A stretch of DNA of 64,000 bases, taken from positions 124,001 to 188,000 of the forward strand of contig JAEZGX010000038.1 of NCBI GenBank assembly GCA_023416735.1, given 5' to 3'. The translations under genes and the position numbers were made by a program. Source of the stretch: Verrucomicrobiota bacterium. Lineage in GTDB: Bacteria; Verrucomicrobiota; Verrucomicrobiia; Opitutales; Opitutaceae. The notes below the pieces were generated by a model that did no database searches, had not been told where the DNA came from, and was given only the letters and a program-made list of their open reading frames with translations. Shown in pieces: positions 42,681-50,355 of the stretch (position 1 is the first letter of the stretch; every line of letters begins with the position of its first letter).

Positions 42681-43547
42681 ATGAAATCCTCCATTCGACT
42701 GCTCCTCCCCGCGCTCGCCCTGCTCGCCGCGCCCGCGCTCATCGCCCAGGACGCCCCGCAGATCCAATTCCCGTCCGCCAGCCCCGCCGCCACCATCAAG
42801 CAGCGCGTGGGCCTCACCGACGTCGAGATCTCCTACTCCCGCCCTTCCGTGAAAGGCCGCAAGATCTTCGGCGAGCTCCTTCCCTACGGCGAAATCTGGC
42901 GCACCGGCGCCAACCAGGCCACGAAGCTGACTTTCAGCACGCCCGTTAAACTCAACGGCACCGCGCTCGACGCCGGCACTTACGAGATCTTCAGCATTCC
43001 GTCTGCCGACGAGTGGACCGTCATCGTCCACAAACCCATGTCGCAGTGGGGCGCTTACGCCTACGACGCCAAAAACGACGTCACTCGCCTCAAGGTCAAA
43101 CCGGTCAACCTTCCGTCCCCGATCGAGACTTTCACTATTCAGATCGGCGATCTCCGCGACGAATCCGCCACCCTCTACTTCGCGTGGGAGCGCGTCCGCA
43201 TCCCGTTGAAGCTCGAGGTCGACGTGAAATCCATCGTCCTTCCGCAAATCGAGAAAGCCATGGCTTCCGACAATCCCAAGAAGCCCTACTTCCCCGCCGC
43301 GATGTTCTATTTCGAACACAACATCGACTTGAACAAAGCCTTGCAGTGGATCGACGCTGCTCTCGCCGCCGACCCCAACGCCTTTTACATGGCCTACCAC
43401 AAGGCCCGTCTGCTCGCCAAAATGGGCAACAAGGAAGGCGCCAAAGCCGCCGCTAACCAATCCAAGGAAATCGCCAACAAAATCGGCGGCGCCGTCGCCA
43501 AGGAATACACCCACCTGAACGACACGCTCATCGCCACCTTGAAGTAA
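42681..43547 (+). CDS. DUF2911 family exported protein with C-terminal helical repeats
   Basis: A 288-residue protein with a signal peptide (MKSSIRLLLPALALLAAPALIAQD). Residues about 25-180 match DUF2911: VEISYSRPSVKGRKIFGELLPYGEIWRTGANQATKLTFSTPVKLNGTALDAGTYEIFSIP, with the characteristic IWRTGANQAT. Residues about 195-288 are TPR-like helices (ALQWIDAALAADPNAFYMAYHKARLLAKMGNKEGAKAAANQS). The function is unknown; the family is common in Bacteroidota and Verrucomicrobia. Start 42681. A good terminator follows. Confidence 0.93.
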   Translation: MKSSIRLLLPALALLAAPALIAQDAPQIQFPSASPAATIKQRVGLTDVEISYSRPSVKGRKIFGELLPYGEIWRTGANQATKLTFSTPVKLNGTALDAGTYEIFSIPSADEWTVIVHKPMSQWGAYAYDAKNDVTRLKVKPVNLPSPIETFTIQIGDLRDESATLYFAWERVRIPLKLEVDVKSIVLPQIEKAMASDNPKKPYFPAAMFYFEHNIDLNKALQWIDAALAADPNAFYMAYHKARLLAKMGNKEGAKAAANQSKEIANKIGGAVAKEYTHLNDTLIATLK

Positions 43548-43557
43548 TCTCGAAAGA

Positions 43558-43584
43558 AGGGCGGGTCTTCGACCCGCCCTTTTT
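43558..43584 (+). terminator. Rho-independent terminator after DUF2911 gene
   Basis: Arms GGCGGGTC and GACCCGCC around a TTC loop, followed by CTTTTTG. This is the best intrinsic terminator in the window, 10 bases after the DUF2911 stop. Confidence 0.85.
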
Positions 43585-43686
43585 GTCTCCCGACACCGAC
43601 GCCGCGCCCCACCGCGTCACCTCCTGCAACTCTTCGATACCTTCTGCGTCACCCCTGCGTCTCCGTATCCTCACTCGTTTGCCCGT

Positions 43687-44271
43687 ATGAAATCGTTGCG
43701 TCTCCCCTTCTTCGCCGCCGCGCTCCTCCTCACGTCTTCTTTGTCGGCCCAGGCCCCCGAACCGCGCGTCAATTCCACCGGCGGACGCAGCCCTCACGAA
43801 ACCACCAGCACGGTCATCGGCGACCGCCGCACCGGCAATCGCATCACCATCACCTACGGTCGTCCGTTCACCAAAGATCCGCGCACGGGCGAAGCTCGCA
43901 AGATCTGGGGCACCCTCATCCCGTGGGACCAACCCAACCGCCTTGGCGCCGACGAAGCCACCCTCCTTCTCACCCAAAAGCCTCTCGTTTTCGGTCGCAC
44001 CACCATCCCCGCCGGCGCCCACACGCTTTACCTCGTTCCCTCCGAAACCGGCACTTCGTTCCTCGCCTTCAGCTCCAACCTCGGCAAATGGGGCGTGCCC
44101 GTCGACACCGCTCACGACACCGCCCGCATCCCGCTCGAAAAAACCAACCTCGACCAACCTGTCGACCAACTGACGATTCGTATCGGAAACGATCCCACCA
44201 CCGGCGGCGGAACCCTCGAGATCGCCTGGGAAAACACTCAGTTCTCCGCGCCTTTCACCGTCGCCAAGTGA
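43687..44271 (+). CDS. Second DUF2911 family exported protein
   Basis: A 194-residue protein with signal peptide MKSLRLPFFAAALLLTSSLSAQA. The body has ITITYGRPFTKDPRTGEARKIWGTLIPWDQPNRLGADEATLL and TTIPAGAHTLYLVPS, the DUF2911 pattern. It has no TPR-like tail, unlike its neighbour at 42681. Its last bases overlap the GTG start of the PIG-L gene (GTGA), so the two are translationally coupled. Function is unknown. Confidence 0.92.
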   Translation: MKSLRLPFFAAALLLTSSLSAQAPEPRVNSTGGRSPHETTSTVIGDRRTGNRITITYGRPFTKDPRTGEARKIWGTLIPWDQPNRLGADEATLLLTQKPLVFGRTTIPAGAHTLYLVPSETGTSFLAFSSNLGKWGVPVDTAHDTARIPLEKTNLDQPVDQLTIRIGNDPTTGGGTLEIAWENTQFSAPFTVAK

Positions 44272-46772
44272 TCCGCCCCCTCCTCTCCACCCTCCGCTCT
44301 TCAGGGAGGCGCGGTGCCCTCACCACGCTCCTTTCGCTCGCGTCCCTCCTCACGGCCACGCCGTCCGCAGCCACGTCCGCTCTTTCCGCCAGCGACATCG
44401 CGCACGAACTTCGCGCCTTCCGCGAAACCGCGTCCGTCCTCTACATCGCCGCTCACCCCGACGACGAAAACACCCGGCTCATCGCTTACCTCGCGCGCGA
44501 ACGCGGCTACCGCACGGGCTACCTTTCTCTCACGCGCGGCGACGGCGGCCAAAACCTCATCGGAACCGAGCTCGGCCCCGCGCTCGGCCTCATCCGCACG
44601 CACGAACTCCTCGCCGCTCGTCGCATCGACGGCGGCCGCCAGTTCTTCACCCGCGCCATCGATTTCGGTTTCTCCAAAAACGTCGACGAAACCCTCCGCG
44701 TCTGGAACCGCGACGCCATCCTTTCCGACATCGTTCGCGTCATCCGCACTTTCCGCCCCGACGTCCTCGTCACGCGCTTCTTCCCCACCCCCACTCCCAC
44801 CCACGGCCAGCACACCGCGTCCGCCGCGCTCGCGCTCGAAGCCTTCAAACTCGCGAACGATCCCTCCGCCTTTCGCAGCGAACTCGGCCACCTCGCCCCT
44901 TGGCAGCCGAAGCGTATCGTCCTCAACGTCCCTGTCTGGGGCCGTCCCGCCCCCGAAGATGCCCTCGCGCTCGATGTCGGCGGCTTCGATCCCCTCACCG
45001 GCCAATCCTACGGCGAAATCGCCGCCGTCAGCCGCTCCCAACACAGCAGCCAGGGCATGGGCACCACCGGCAGCCGCGGCACCGCGTTCGAATATTTCCA
45101 ACCGCTCGCCGGCGAGACCTTCTCCACCGATATCATGGACGGGGTCGATTCCTCTTGGTCCCGTCTTCCCCAGGGTTCCTCGCTCCAATCCGCCGCCGAC
45201 GCTCTCCTCGCCGCATTCAACCCTTTTAATCCTTCCGCCTCGCTCCCGGCCCTCCTTGATTTCCGCCGCCGTCTCGCCGCGCTCTCCGACGATCCGCTCG
45301 TATCCGAAAAACGCACACACCTCGATCGCCTGATCCTCGCCTGCGCCGGGCTCCACGTCGAAACCACCCTCGGCCAGGCCGAGGTCGTCCCCGGCGAACC
45401 GCTGAAGCTCCGCCACACCGCCATCGCCCGCCAGCCGGGCTCCACTTCCGTCCGCTGGGTCGCCACCCGTTATCCTTCCCTTGATCGCGAGGTCGCCATC
45501 GACGCCGATCTCGTCGCCAACACCGTCCTCGCCCGCGACAGCGAGCAACATCTGCCCAGCGACACCCCGCCGTCTCAACCCTACTGGCTCCGCGCGCCCG
45601 GCGAGATCGGGACGTTCTCCGTCGAAGATCCGGCGCTGATCGGCCTTCCCATCAACCCACCCGCGCTGCCCGTCGAACACGTATTCGAATTTTCCGGACA
45701 ACGGCTCGTCGCCGCCGACGAGCCCGTCCAAATCATCCGCGATCCCGTGCGCGGCGAAATCCGTCGCCCGCTCACTGTCATCCCGCCCGTCTCTCTCCGC
45801 TTCATCGACCATCTGGCTCTCTTCGCACCGTCATCCTCGCGCTCGGTCTCGATCGAAATCTCCGCGACGCGTCCCGATCTCTCCGGCGCCGCTCATCTCG
45901 AAACTCCCGCCGGCTGGTCCGTTTCGCCGTCCTCGCAACCGTTCACGCTCACCCGTGCTGGCGAATCCACGCGTCTCACCTTCACCGTCACCGCGCCCGC
46001 CGAAACCACCACCGCCACGCTCACTGCCGCCGCCGAAGTTTCCGGCCACACGTTCCGCCACGCCCGCCAGGAAATCCGCTACGATCACATCCCATCCTTG
46101 CTCCTCCAGCCCGCTGCCACGCTCAAATCATCCGCCTTCGACGTCGCCGTCCGCGCCAAGAACGTCGGCTACATTCCCGGCGCCGGCGATCTCACCGTCG
46201 ACGCCCTCAACCGCCTCGGTCTTTCCGTTACCGAACTCTCCATCGCCGACCTCACGCGCGAACGCCTCGCCACTTTCGATGCTGTCGTCCTCGGTATCCG
46301 CGCTTACAATACGCGGCCCGAGCTCGCTCCGCGCCTGCCCGAACTGTTCGCCTACGCCGAAGCCGGCGGCACCGTCATCGCGCAATACAACACCACCGGC
46401 CTTCAGGTCCGCCCGCTCGCACCCTACGCGCTGAAGCTCTCCAACGAGCGCGTCTCCGACGAACTCGCTCCCGCCACGTTCCTCGCCCCCGATCATCCCG
46501 CCCTCAACGCGCCCAACAAAATCACCCCCGCCGACTTCGACGGCTGGGTCCAGGAACGCGGTCTCTATTTCCCCAACGAATGGGCGCCCGAATTCACGCC
46601 CATCCTTTCCTTCAACGATCCCGGCGAACCCCCGCGCCACGGCTCTCTTCTGATCGCCCGCCACGGAAAGGGCTGGTTCGTTTACACCGGCCTCTCCTTC
46701 TTCCGCGAACTCCCCGAAGGCGTCCCCGGCGCTTATCGCCTGTTCGCCAATCTCCTCTCCCTCGGCATGTAG
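44268..46772 (+). CDS. Large secreted PIG-L family deacetylase
   Basis: An 834-residue protein starting with GTG at 44268. It has a signal peptide ending near SAATSA. The N-terminal PIG-L domain has the zinc site in YIAAHPDDENTRLIAYLA and later TPTHGQHTASAALAL. The following region carries beta-sandwich repeats. The C-terminal third resembles a glutamine-amidotransferase-like domain (VAVRAKNVGYIPGAGDLTVDALNRLG, VVLGIRAYNTRPEL). The large multi-domain form is common next to symporters in Bacteroidota and Verrucomicrobia. PIG-L proteins remove N-acetyl groups from sugars. It heads the run with the symporter and bacillithiol genes. Confidence 0.9.
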   Translation: MIRPLLSTLRSSGRRGALTTLLSLASLLTATPSAATSALSASDIAHELRAFRETASVLYIAAHPDDENTRLIAYLARERGYRTGYLSLTRGDGGQNLIGTELGPALGLIRTHELLAARRIDGGRQFFTRAIDFGFSKNVDETLRVWNRDAILSDIVRVIRTFRPDVLVTRFFPTPTPTHGQHTASAALALEAFKLANDPSAFRSELGHLAPWQPKRIVLNVPVWGRPAPEDALALDVGGFDPLTGQSYGEIAAVSRSQHSSQGMGTTGSRGTAFEYFQPLAGETFSTDIMDGVDSSWSRLPQGSSLQSAADALLAAFNPFNPSASLPALLDFRRRLAALSDDPLVSEKRTHLDRLILACAGLHVETTLGQAEVVPGEPLKLRHTAIARQPGSTSVRWVATRYPSLDREVAIDADLVANTVLARDSEQHLPSDTPPSQPYWLRAPGEIGTFSVEDPALIGLPINPPALPVEHVFEFSGQRLVAADEPVQIIRDPVRGEIRRPLTVIPPVSLRFIDHLALFAPSSSRSVSIEISATRPDLSGAAHLETPAGWSVSPSSQPFTLTRAGESTRLTFTVTAPAETTTATLTAAAEVSGHTFRHARQEIRYDHIPSLLLQPAATLKSSAFDVAVRAKNVGYIPGAGDLTVDALNRLGLSVTELSIADLTRERLATFDAVVLGIRAYNTRPELAPRLPELFAYAEAGGTVIAQYNTTGLQVRPLAPYALKLSNERVSDELAPATFLAPDHPALNAPNKITPADFDGWVQERGLYFPNEWAPEFTPILSFNDPGEPPRHGSLLIARHGKGWFVYTGLSFFRELPEGVPGAYRLFANLLSLGM

Positions 46773-46796
46773 GGCGGGGGCTCCCGACCCCGCCGC
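46768..46796. repeat. GC hairpin element, copy B
   Basis: A near-identical copy of the element at 11831, beginning TGTAGGGCGGGG and ending CCCGACCCCGCCGC. The TAG stop codon of the PIG-L gene is inside it (46770-46772). It forms a GC-rich hairpin right at the gene end. Confidence 0.65.
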
Positions 46797-46824
46797 AACG
46801 CCGCCCTTCTCCTCCTCTCTCCGA

Positions 46825-46992
46825 ATGTCCGCCCGTCCTCATCCGCCCACGCCGCCTCCCTCTGTCCCCCCGGACAACGACGATCCTGCCGTGCCCGGCT
46901 TCCACACGTGGCGCGGCGTCTATCTCTTCGTCCTCGGCACGTTCGCCGCCATCGTCGCCGCCCTCACCCTCTTCACCTGGGCCTACGCATGA
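46825..46992 (+). CDS. Small single-pass membrane protein coupled to the symporter
   Basis: A 55-residue protein: a Pro-rich N-terminus (MSARPHPPTPPPSVPPDNDD), then TWRGVY and one strongly hydrophobic helix (LFVLGTFAAIVAALTLFTW), ending AYA. Its stop overlaps the symporter ATG by 4 bases (ATGA). The predicted topology and tight coupling make it a candidate small subunit or folding partner of the sodium:solute symporter. I know of no named family for it. It is too short for many gene finders. Confidence 0.75.
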   Translation: MSARPHPPTPPPSVPPDNDDPAVPGFHTWRGVYLFVLGTFAAIVAALTLFTWAYA

Positions 46993-48680
46993 ACCTGATC
47001 GATTGGCTCGTGCTGCTCGGCACGATGCTCGGCATCGCCGCCTACGGCACGTGGCGCACCCGCCACACCGACAATCTCAACACCTATCTCAAGGGCAGCG
47101 CCTCCACCAAATGGGGCACCATCGGCATCTCCGTGATGGCGACCCAGGCGAGCACCATCACCTACCTTTCGCTCCCCGGCCAGGCCTACGAAAACGGCAT
47201 CGCTTTCATCCAAAACTATTTTGGCCTCCCGCTCGCGCTCATCCTGGTCTGCGCCGTTTTCCTGCCCATTTACCGCAAGCTCGGCGTCTACACCGCCTAC
47301 GAATACCTCGGCAAACGCTTCGACCAAAAAACCCGCCTCCTCGGCGCCTCCCTCTTCCTTCTCCAGCGCGGTATCCAAGCCGGTATTACCATTTACGCGC
47401 CGTCGATCATTCTCGCCTCCGTGCTCGGCTGGCGGCTCGACCTCACCATCATCTTCACCGGTCTCCTCGCCATCGTTTACACCGTCACCGGTGGCAGCGC
47501 CGCCGTGAACCTCACTCAAAAATGGCAGATGGCCGTCATCTTCGGCGGCATGTTCACCGCCTTCGGCATCCTGCTCTACAAGCTGCCGCCTCACGCCACC
47601 GATATCGCCGGCGCACTCGGCAAACTCACCGCCGTCGACTACTCCCTCGACCCTCAAGTCCGCTACACATTCTGGAGCGGTCTCCTCGGCGGCTTCTTCC
47701 TTTCGCTCTCCTATTTCGGCACGGACCAATCCCAGGTCCAACGCTACCTCGGCGGTGCCCGCCTCCGCGAGGGCCGGCTCGGCCTCATGTTCAACGCCGT
47801 CCTCAAAATCCCGATGCAGTTCTTCATCGTGATGCTCGGCGCGCTCCTCTTCGTCTTCTACCAGTTCAATCCGCAGACGCCTCTCGTCTTCAACCAAACC
47901 CATTGGCAGCGCCACCTCGACGGTCCGCACGCCGAAACCTTCCGCGCGCTCGAACAACGCCACGCCGTCACCCACGCCGACAAACAACAGAAAATCGAAG
48001 CCTGGGTCGCCGCCCGCGACACCGTGGCCGAGCCCGCCGCCCGCGCCGCCATGCTTGATGCCCAGCGCACCTGGGAATCCGTCCGTCAGGAAGCGCGCAC
48101 CACGCTCCAATCCGTCGATCCGTCCGCGAAGAAGACCCGCGACTCCGACTACGTCTTCATCACCTTCATCCTGACGCAGCTTCCGCACGGCATCATCGGT
48201 CTCCTCATCGCCGTCATGTTCGCGTCCGCGCTTTCCTCGAAAGCCGGCGAACTCAACGCCCTCGGCACCACGAGCACGATCGATATCTGGCGACACTTCC
48301 GCCCGCTGGCCGAACACGACGAACATCGAAACGTCCGCAACGCGAAATGGTTCACCGCCGCCTGGGGGCTCTTCGCCATCGGCTTCGCGCTCTTCGTCAG
48401 CTTCGCCGAAAACCTCATCGAGGCCCTCAACATCGTCGCTTCGATTTTCTATCCCGCTCTCCTCGGCGTCTTCATCGTCGCGTTCTTCTTCAAGCGCGTC
48501 CAGGGCTCCGCCGCCTTCTACGGCACCCTCGCCGCCCAAGCCGTCACCATCGGCCTCTACACTTACGGCAAACTCAACCCGTCACAAGAAATCGGATACC
48601 TCTGGCTCAACCCGATCGGTTGCGCCGCCTGCGTCCTCTTCAGCCTCCTCTTCCAAACCCTCTCCCGAAAAACTTCCTGA
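46989..48680 (+). CDS. Sodium:solute symporter (SSS family)
   Basis: A 563-residue protein with about fourteen helices. Typical SSS features are GTIGISVMATQASTITYLSLPGQAYENGIAFIQNYFGLPLAL, the YTVTGGSAAVNLTQKWQMAVI segment, and LSLSYFGTDQSQVQRYLGG followed by HGIIGLLIAVMFASALSSKAGELNALGTTSTIDIWR. A long hydrophilic loop lies at about 310-390 (ERHRHAVTHADKQQKIEAWVAARD-like), unusual for SSS proteins. It uses the sodium gradient; the solute is unknown. It is placed between the PIG-L gene and the bacillithiol-type genes, an arrangement I recall from Bacteroidota. Confidence 0.94.
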   Translation: MNLIDWLVLLGTMLGIAAYGTWRTRHTDNLNTYLKGSASTKWGTIGISVMATQASTITYLSLPGQAYENGIAFIQNYFGLPLALILVCAVFLPIYRKLGVYTAYEYLGKRFDQKTRLLGASLFLLQRGIQAGITIYAPSIILASVLGWRLDLTIIFTGLLAIVYTVTGGSAAVNLTQKWQMAVIFGGMFTAFGILLYKLPPHATDIAGALGKLTAVDYSLDPQVRYTFWSGLLGGFFLSLSYFGTDQSQVQRYLGGARLREGRLGLMFNAVLKIPMQFFIVMLGALLFVFYQFNPQTPLVFNQTHWQRHLDGPHAETFRALEQRHAVTHADKQQKIEAWVAARDTVAEPAARAAMLDAQRTWESVRQEARTTLQSVDPSAKKTRDSDYVFITFILTQLPHGIIGLLIAVMFASALSSKAGELNALGTTSTIDIWRHFRPLAEHDEHRNVRNAKWFTAAWGLFAIGFALFVSFAENLIEALNIVASIFYPALLGVFIVAFFFKRVQGSAAFYGTLAAQAVTIGLYTYGKLNPSQEIGYLWLNPIGCAACVLFSLLFQTLSRKTS

Positions 48681-48700
48681 TTCACGGTGCCTCCTCTTCA

Positions 48701-48729
48701 TTCGTGTCCCTTCGTGTCCATTCGTGGTT
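48701..48729. repeat. 10-bp-unit repeat, copy 3
   Basis: Three clean 10-base units: TTCGTGTCCC, TTCGTGTCCA, TTCGTGGTT(A). It starts 20 bases after the symporter stop and ends 21 bases before the BshC-like start. Confidence 0.85.
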
Positions 48730-48750
48730 AAAAATACCTCCGCCCGCTAA

Positions 48751-49515
48751 ATGCTCGCCCCCGTCATCTGCTTCGGCCAACAACCCTGCGGCTTCCTCCC
48801 GCGCCGGTTCCTCTTCGCCAAATTCCAGACCGCTCGAAAACTCCAGGCCGAGCTCGGCGGCGAAATCGTCTTCTTCTTTCACGACAGCGATCACGACCCG
48901 CGCGAAACCCAAACCACACTTCGCCATCGCAAAACCGACGCCCCGCTCACCTTCAACTTCGCGTTCCTCAACAAACTCCAGCGCAAGTTCTCCCCGCTCT
49001 TCCTGAAACAAATTCCCTCTGGCTGGCGCGACAGCACCGCCCGCCAGCTCGGCGCCTACGCTCCTCCTCCCCTGATCGAGATCTTCAAATCCGTCGACGC
49101 CCCCAACGTCGCCGACTTCTGCCTTGAGATGTATCGCCGCCTCGGGCTGCTCGAGGGAATCCGCGTCGCCCGCTCCAGCGATCCCGCCATCCGTCGCGCC
49201 GCGTGCAACGTCTCCGATTGCTTCGTCGACGTTCCTCACGCCGGCGAAATCGTCCGCGCCCGTTGCACCGACGGCACGCTAAAACTTCACGAGGGCGGCG
49301 ACCACTACATCACGCTTCCTGCCGTTAGTTTCACGAAGGATCAGGTGACGCCGACTCGCGACACGCGTCTTCGTTGGATGCAATCCGTCCTCCACTGCAC
49401 GCACTACATCGCCGGCGCCGGCGAACAGGCCTACTTGAACAAAGCCGACGCCCCCGACATCACTTTCATCAATCGCGACCCCATCGACCGTTCCGATGAA
49501 GCCTGGACCGGATAA
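48751..49515 (+). CDS. Short BshC-like protein, candidate bacillithiol cysteine-adding enzyme
   Basis: A 254-residue soluble protein, less than half the usual BshC length of about 540. The N-terminus has GQQPCGFLPRRFLFAKFQTARKL then FFFHDSDHD (9-31, 42-49), matching in order the BshC pattern GQQ-x-G...K...-F-x3-DHD. Near the C-terminus HCTHYIAGAGEQAYLNK (215-231) parallels the BshC YxGGPGE-x-AY motif. The coiled-coil domain and much of the core of normal BshC are missing. The start overlaps nothing, and the end overlaps the bshB1 start by 20 bases. BshC completes bacillithiol by adding cysteine; here that role is inferred from motifs and position. Confidence 0.6.
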   Translation: MLAPVICFGQQPCGFLPRRFLFAKFQTARKLQAELGGEIVFFFHDSDHDPRETQTTLRHRKTDAPLTFNFAFLNKLQRKFSPLFLKQIPSGWRDSTARQLGAYAPPPLIEIFKSVDAPNVADFCLEMYRRLGLLEGIRVARSSDPAIRRAACNVSDCFVDVPHAGEIVRARCTDGTLKLHEGGDHYITLPAVSFTKDQVTPTRDTRLRWMQSVLHCTHYIAGAGEQAYLNKADAPDITFINRDPIDRSDEAWTG

Positions 49516-50224
49516 ATCCATCGACCTCCTCGTCTTCGGCGCCCACCCCGACGACATCGAATTCGGCTGCGGCGGCATCGTCGCCCGCGAAACCTTCGCC
49601 GGCCGCTCCGCGCATTTCGTCATCTGCTCCCGCGGCGAATCCGCCACCAACGGCACCCCGCGCGAGCGTCTCCGCGAAACCACTACAGCCGCGAAACACC
49701 TCCGCGCCACGTTCGAGTTCGTCGAACTCGACGGCGACGCCCACCTCGAGATCAAAGCCGCTCACGCGATCAACCTCGCCTCGCTCCTCCGGCGCTATCG
49801 CCCTTCGATCGTCCTCGTTCCTTCGCTCGTCGAAAACCAACACCCCGACCACTGGCGCCTCGCCCAACTCGTGCGCGACGCCGCCCGCCTCGCCCGCTAC
49901 GGCGGCCTGAAAGAACTTCGCCGCACCCCCGCGCACGCAATCGACCATCTTTTCTATTACTCCGTCACCGCCGATGCCGATCCGCGCGACATCACGCCCA
50001 TCCTCGTCGACATCTCTTCTCCCGATGTCCTCGCCGCCTGGACCGCCTCGATGGACGCCCACGCCTCGCAACAAAAGACCCGCAACTACGGCGAACTCCA
50101 ACTCACTCGCGCCCGCCTCCACGGTCTCCGCGCCGGCGTCTCCCACGCCCTTCCCCTCTGGCCCAACGACCCGCTCGTCGTCCCCTCCCTCGCCTCTTTT
50201 TCAAAATCCGCCCGCCAATTTTAA
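49496..50224 (+). CDS. bshB1: BshB1-like deacetylase
   Basis: A 242-residue PIG-L/LmbE fold metal-dependent deacetylase. The zinc motif is FGAHPDDIEFGCGGIVA, followed by VICSRGESATNGTPRERLRETTTAAKHL and VLVPSLVENQHPDHWRLAQLV, which fit the bacillithiol-specific BshB1 branch. It removes the acetyl group from GlcNAc-malate. Its start is inside the short BshC-like gene (20-base overlap), giving strong coupling. BshA follows after 131 bases. Confidence 0.9.
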   Translation: MKPGPDKSIDLLVFGAHPDDIEFGCGGIVARETFAGRSAHFVICSRGESATNGTPRERLRETTTAAKHLRATFEFVELDGDAHLEIKAAHAINLASLLRRYRPSIVLVPSLVENQHPDHWRLAQLVRDAARLARYGGLKELRRTPAHAIDHLFYYSVTADADPRDITPILVDISSPDVLAAWTASMDAHASQQKTRNYGELQLTRARLHGLRAGVSHALPLWPNDPLVVPSLASFSKSARQF

Positions 50225-50248
50225 CGCGGTCATTCTGCGCCCCCGCTC

Positions 50249-50276
50249 TGTCATTCTGAGCGAAGCGAAGAATCCA
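50249..50276. repeat. 28-base dispersed repeat, copy 1
   Basis: A 28-base block starting TGTCATTCTGAGCGAAGCGA, identical to 59783-59810. It contains an ATTCT...AGAAT inverted repeat. It lies 24 bases after the bshB1 stop. Confidence 0.85.
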
Positions 50277-50322
50277 TTTGGACGACCCAATCGTCTGCCA
50301 CCTCCGAAATAACTAGGCCCCC

Positions 50323-50350
50323 TTCGCGTCCCTTCGCGCCCTTCGCGGTT
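50323..50350. repeat. 10-bp-unit repeat, copy 4
   Basis: Three 10-base units of TTCGCGTCCC, TTCGCGCCC and TTCGCGGTT type (G/T changes from the other copies). It ends 5 bases before the bshA start, so it occupies the ribosome-binding region. Confidence 0.75.
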
Positions 50351-50355
50351 CCTCC

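Noticed and set aside
42440..42817. N-terminal extension of the ABC ATPase frame
   Set aside because: It runs through repeat copy 2 and a leader; homologous ATPases begin at the position of the ATG at 42439.
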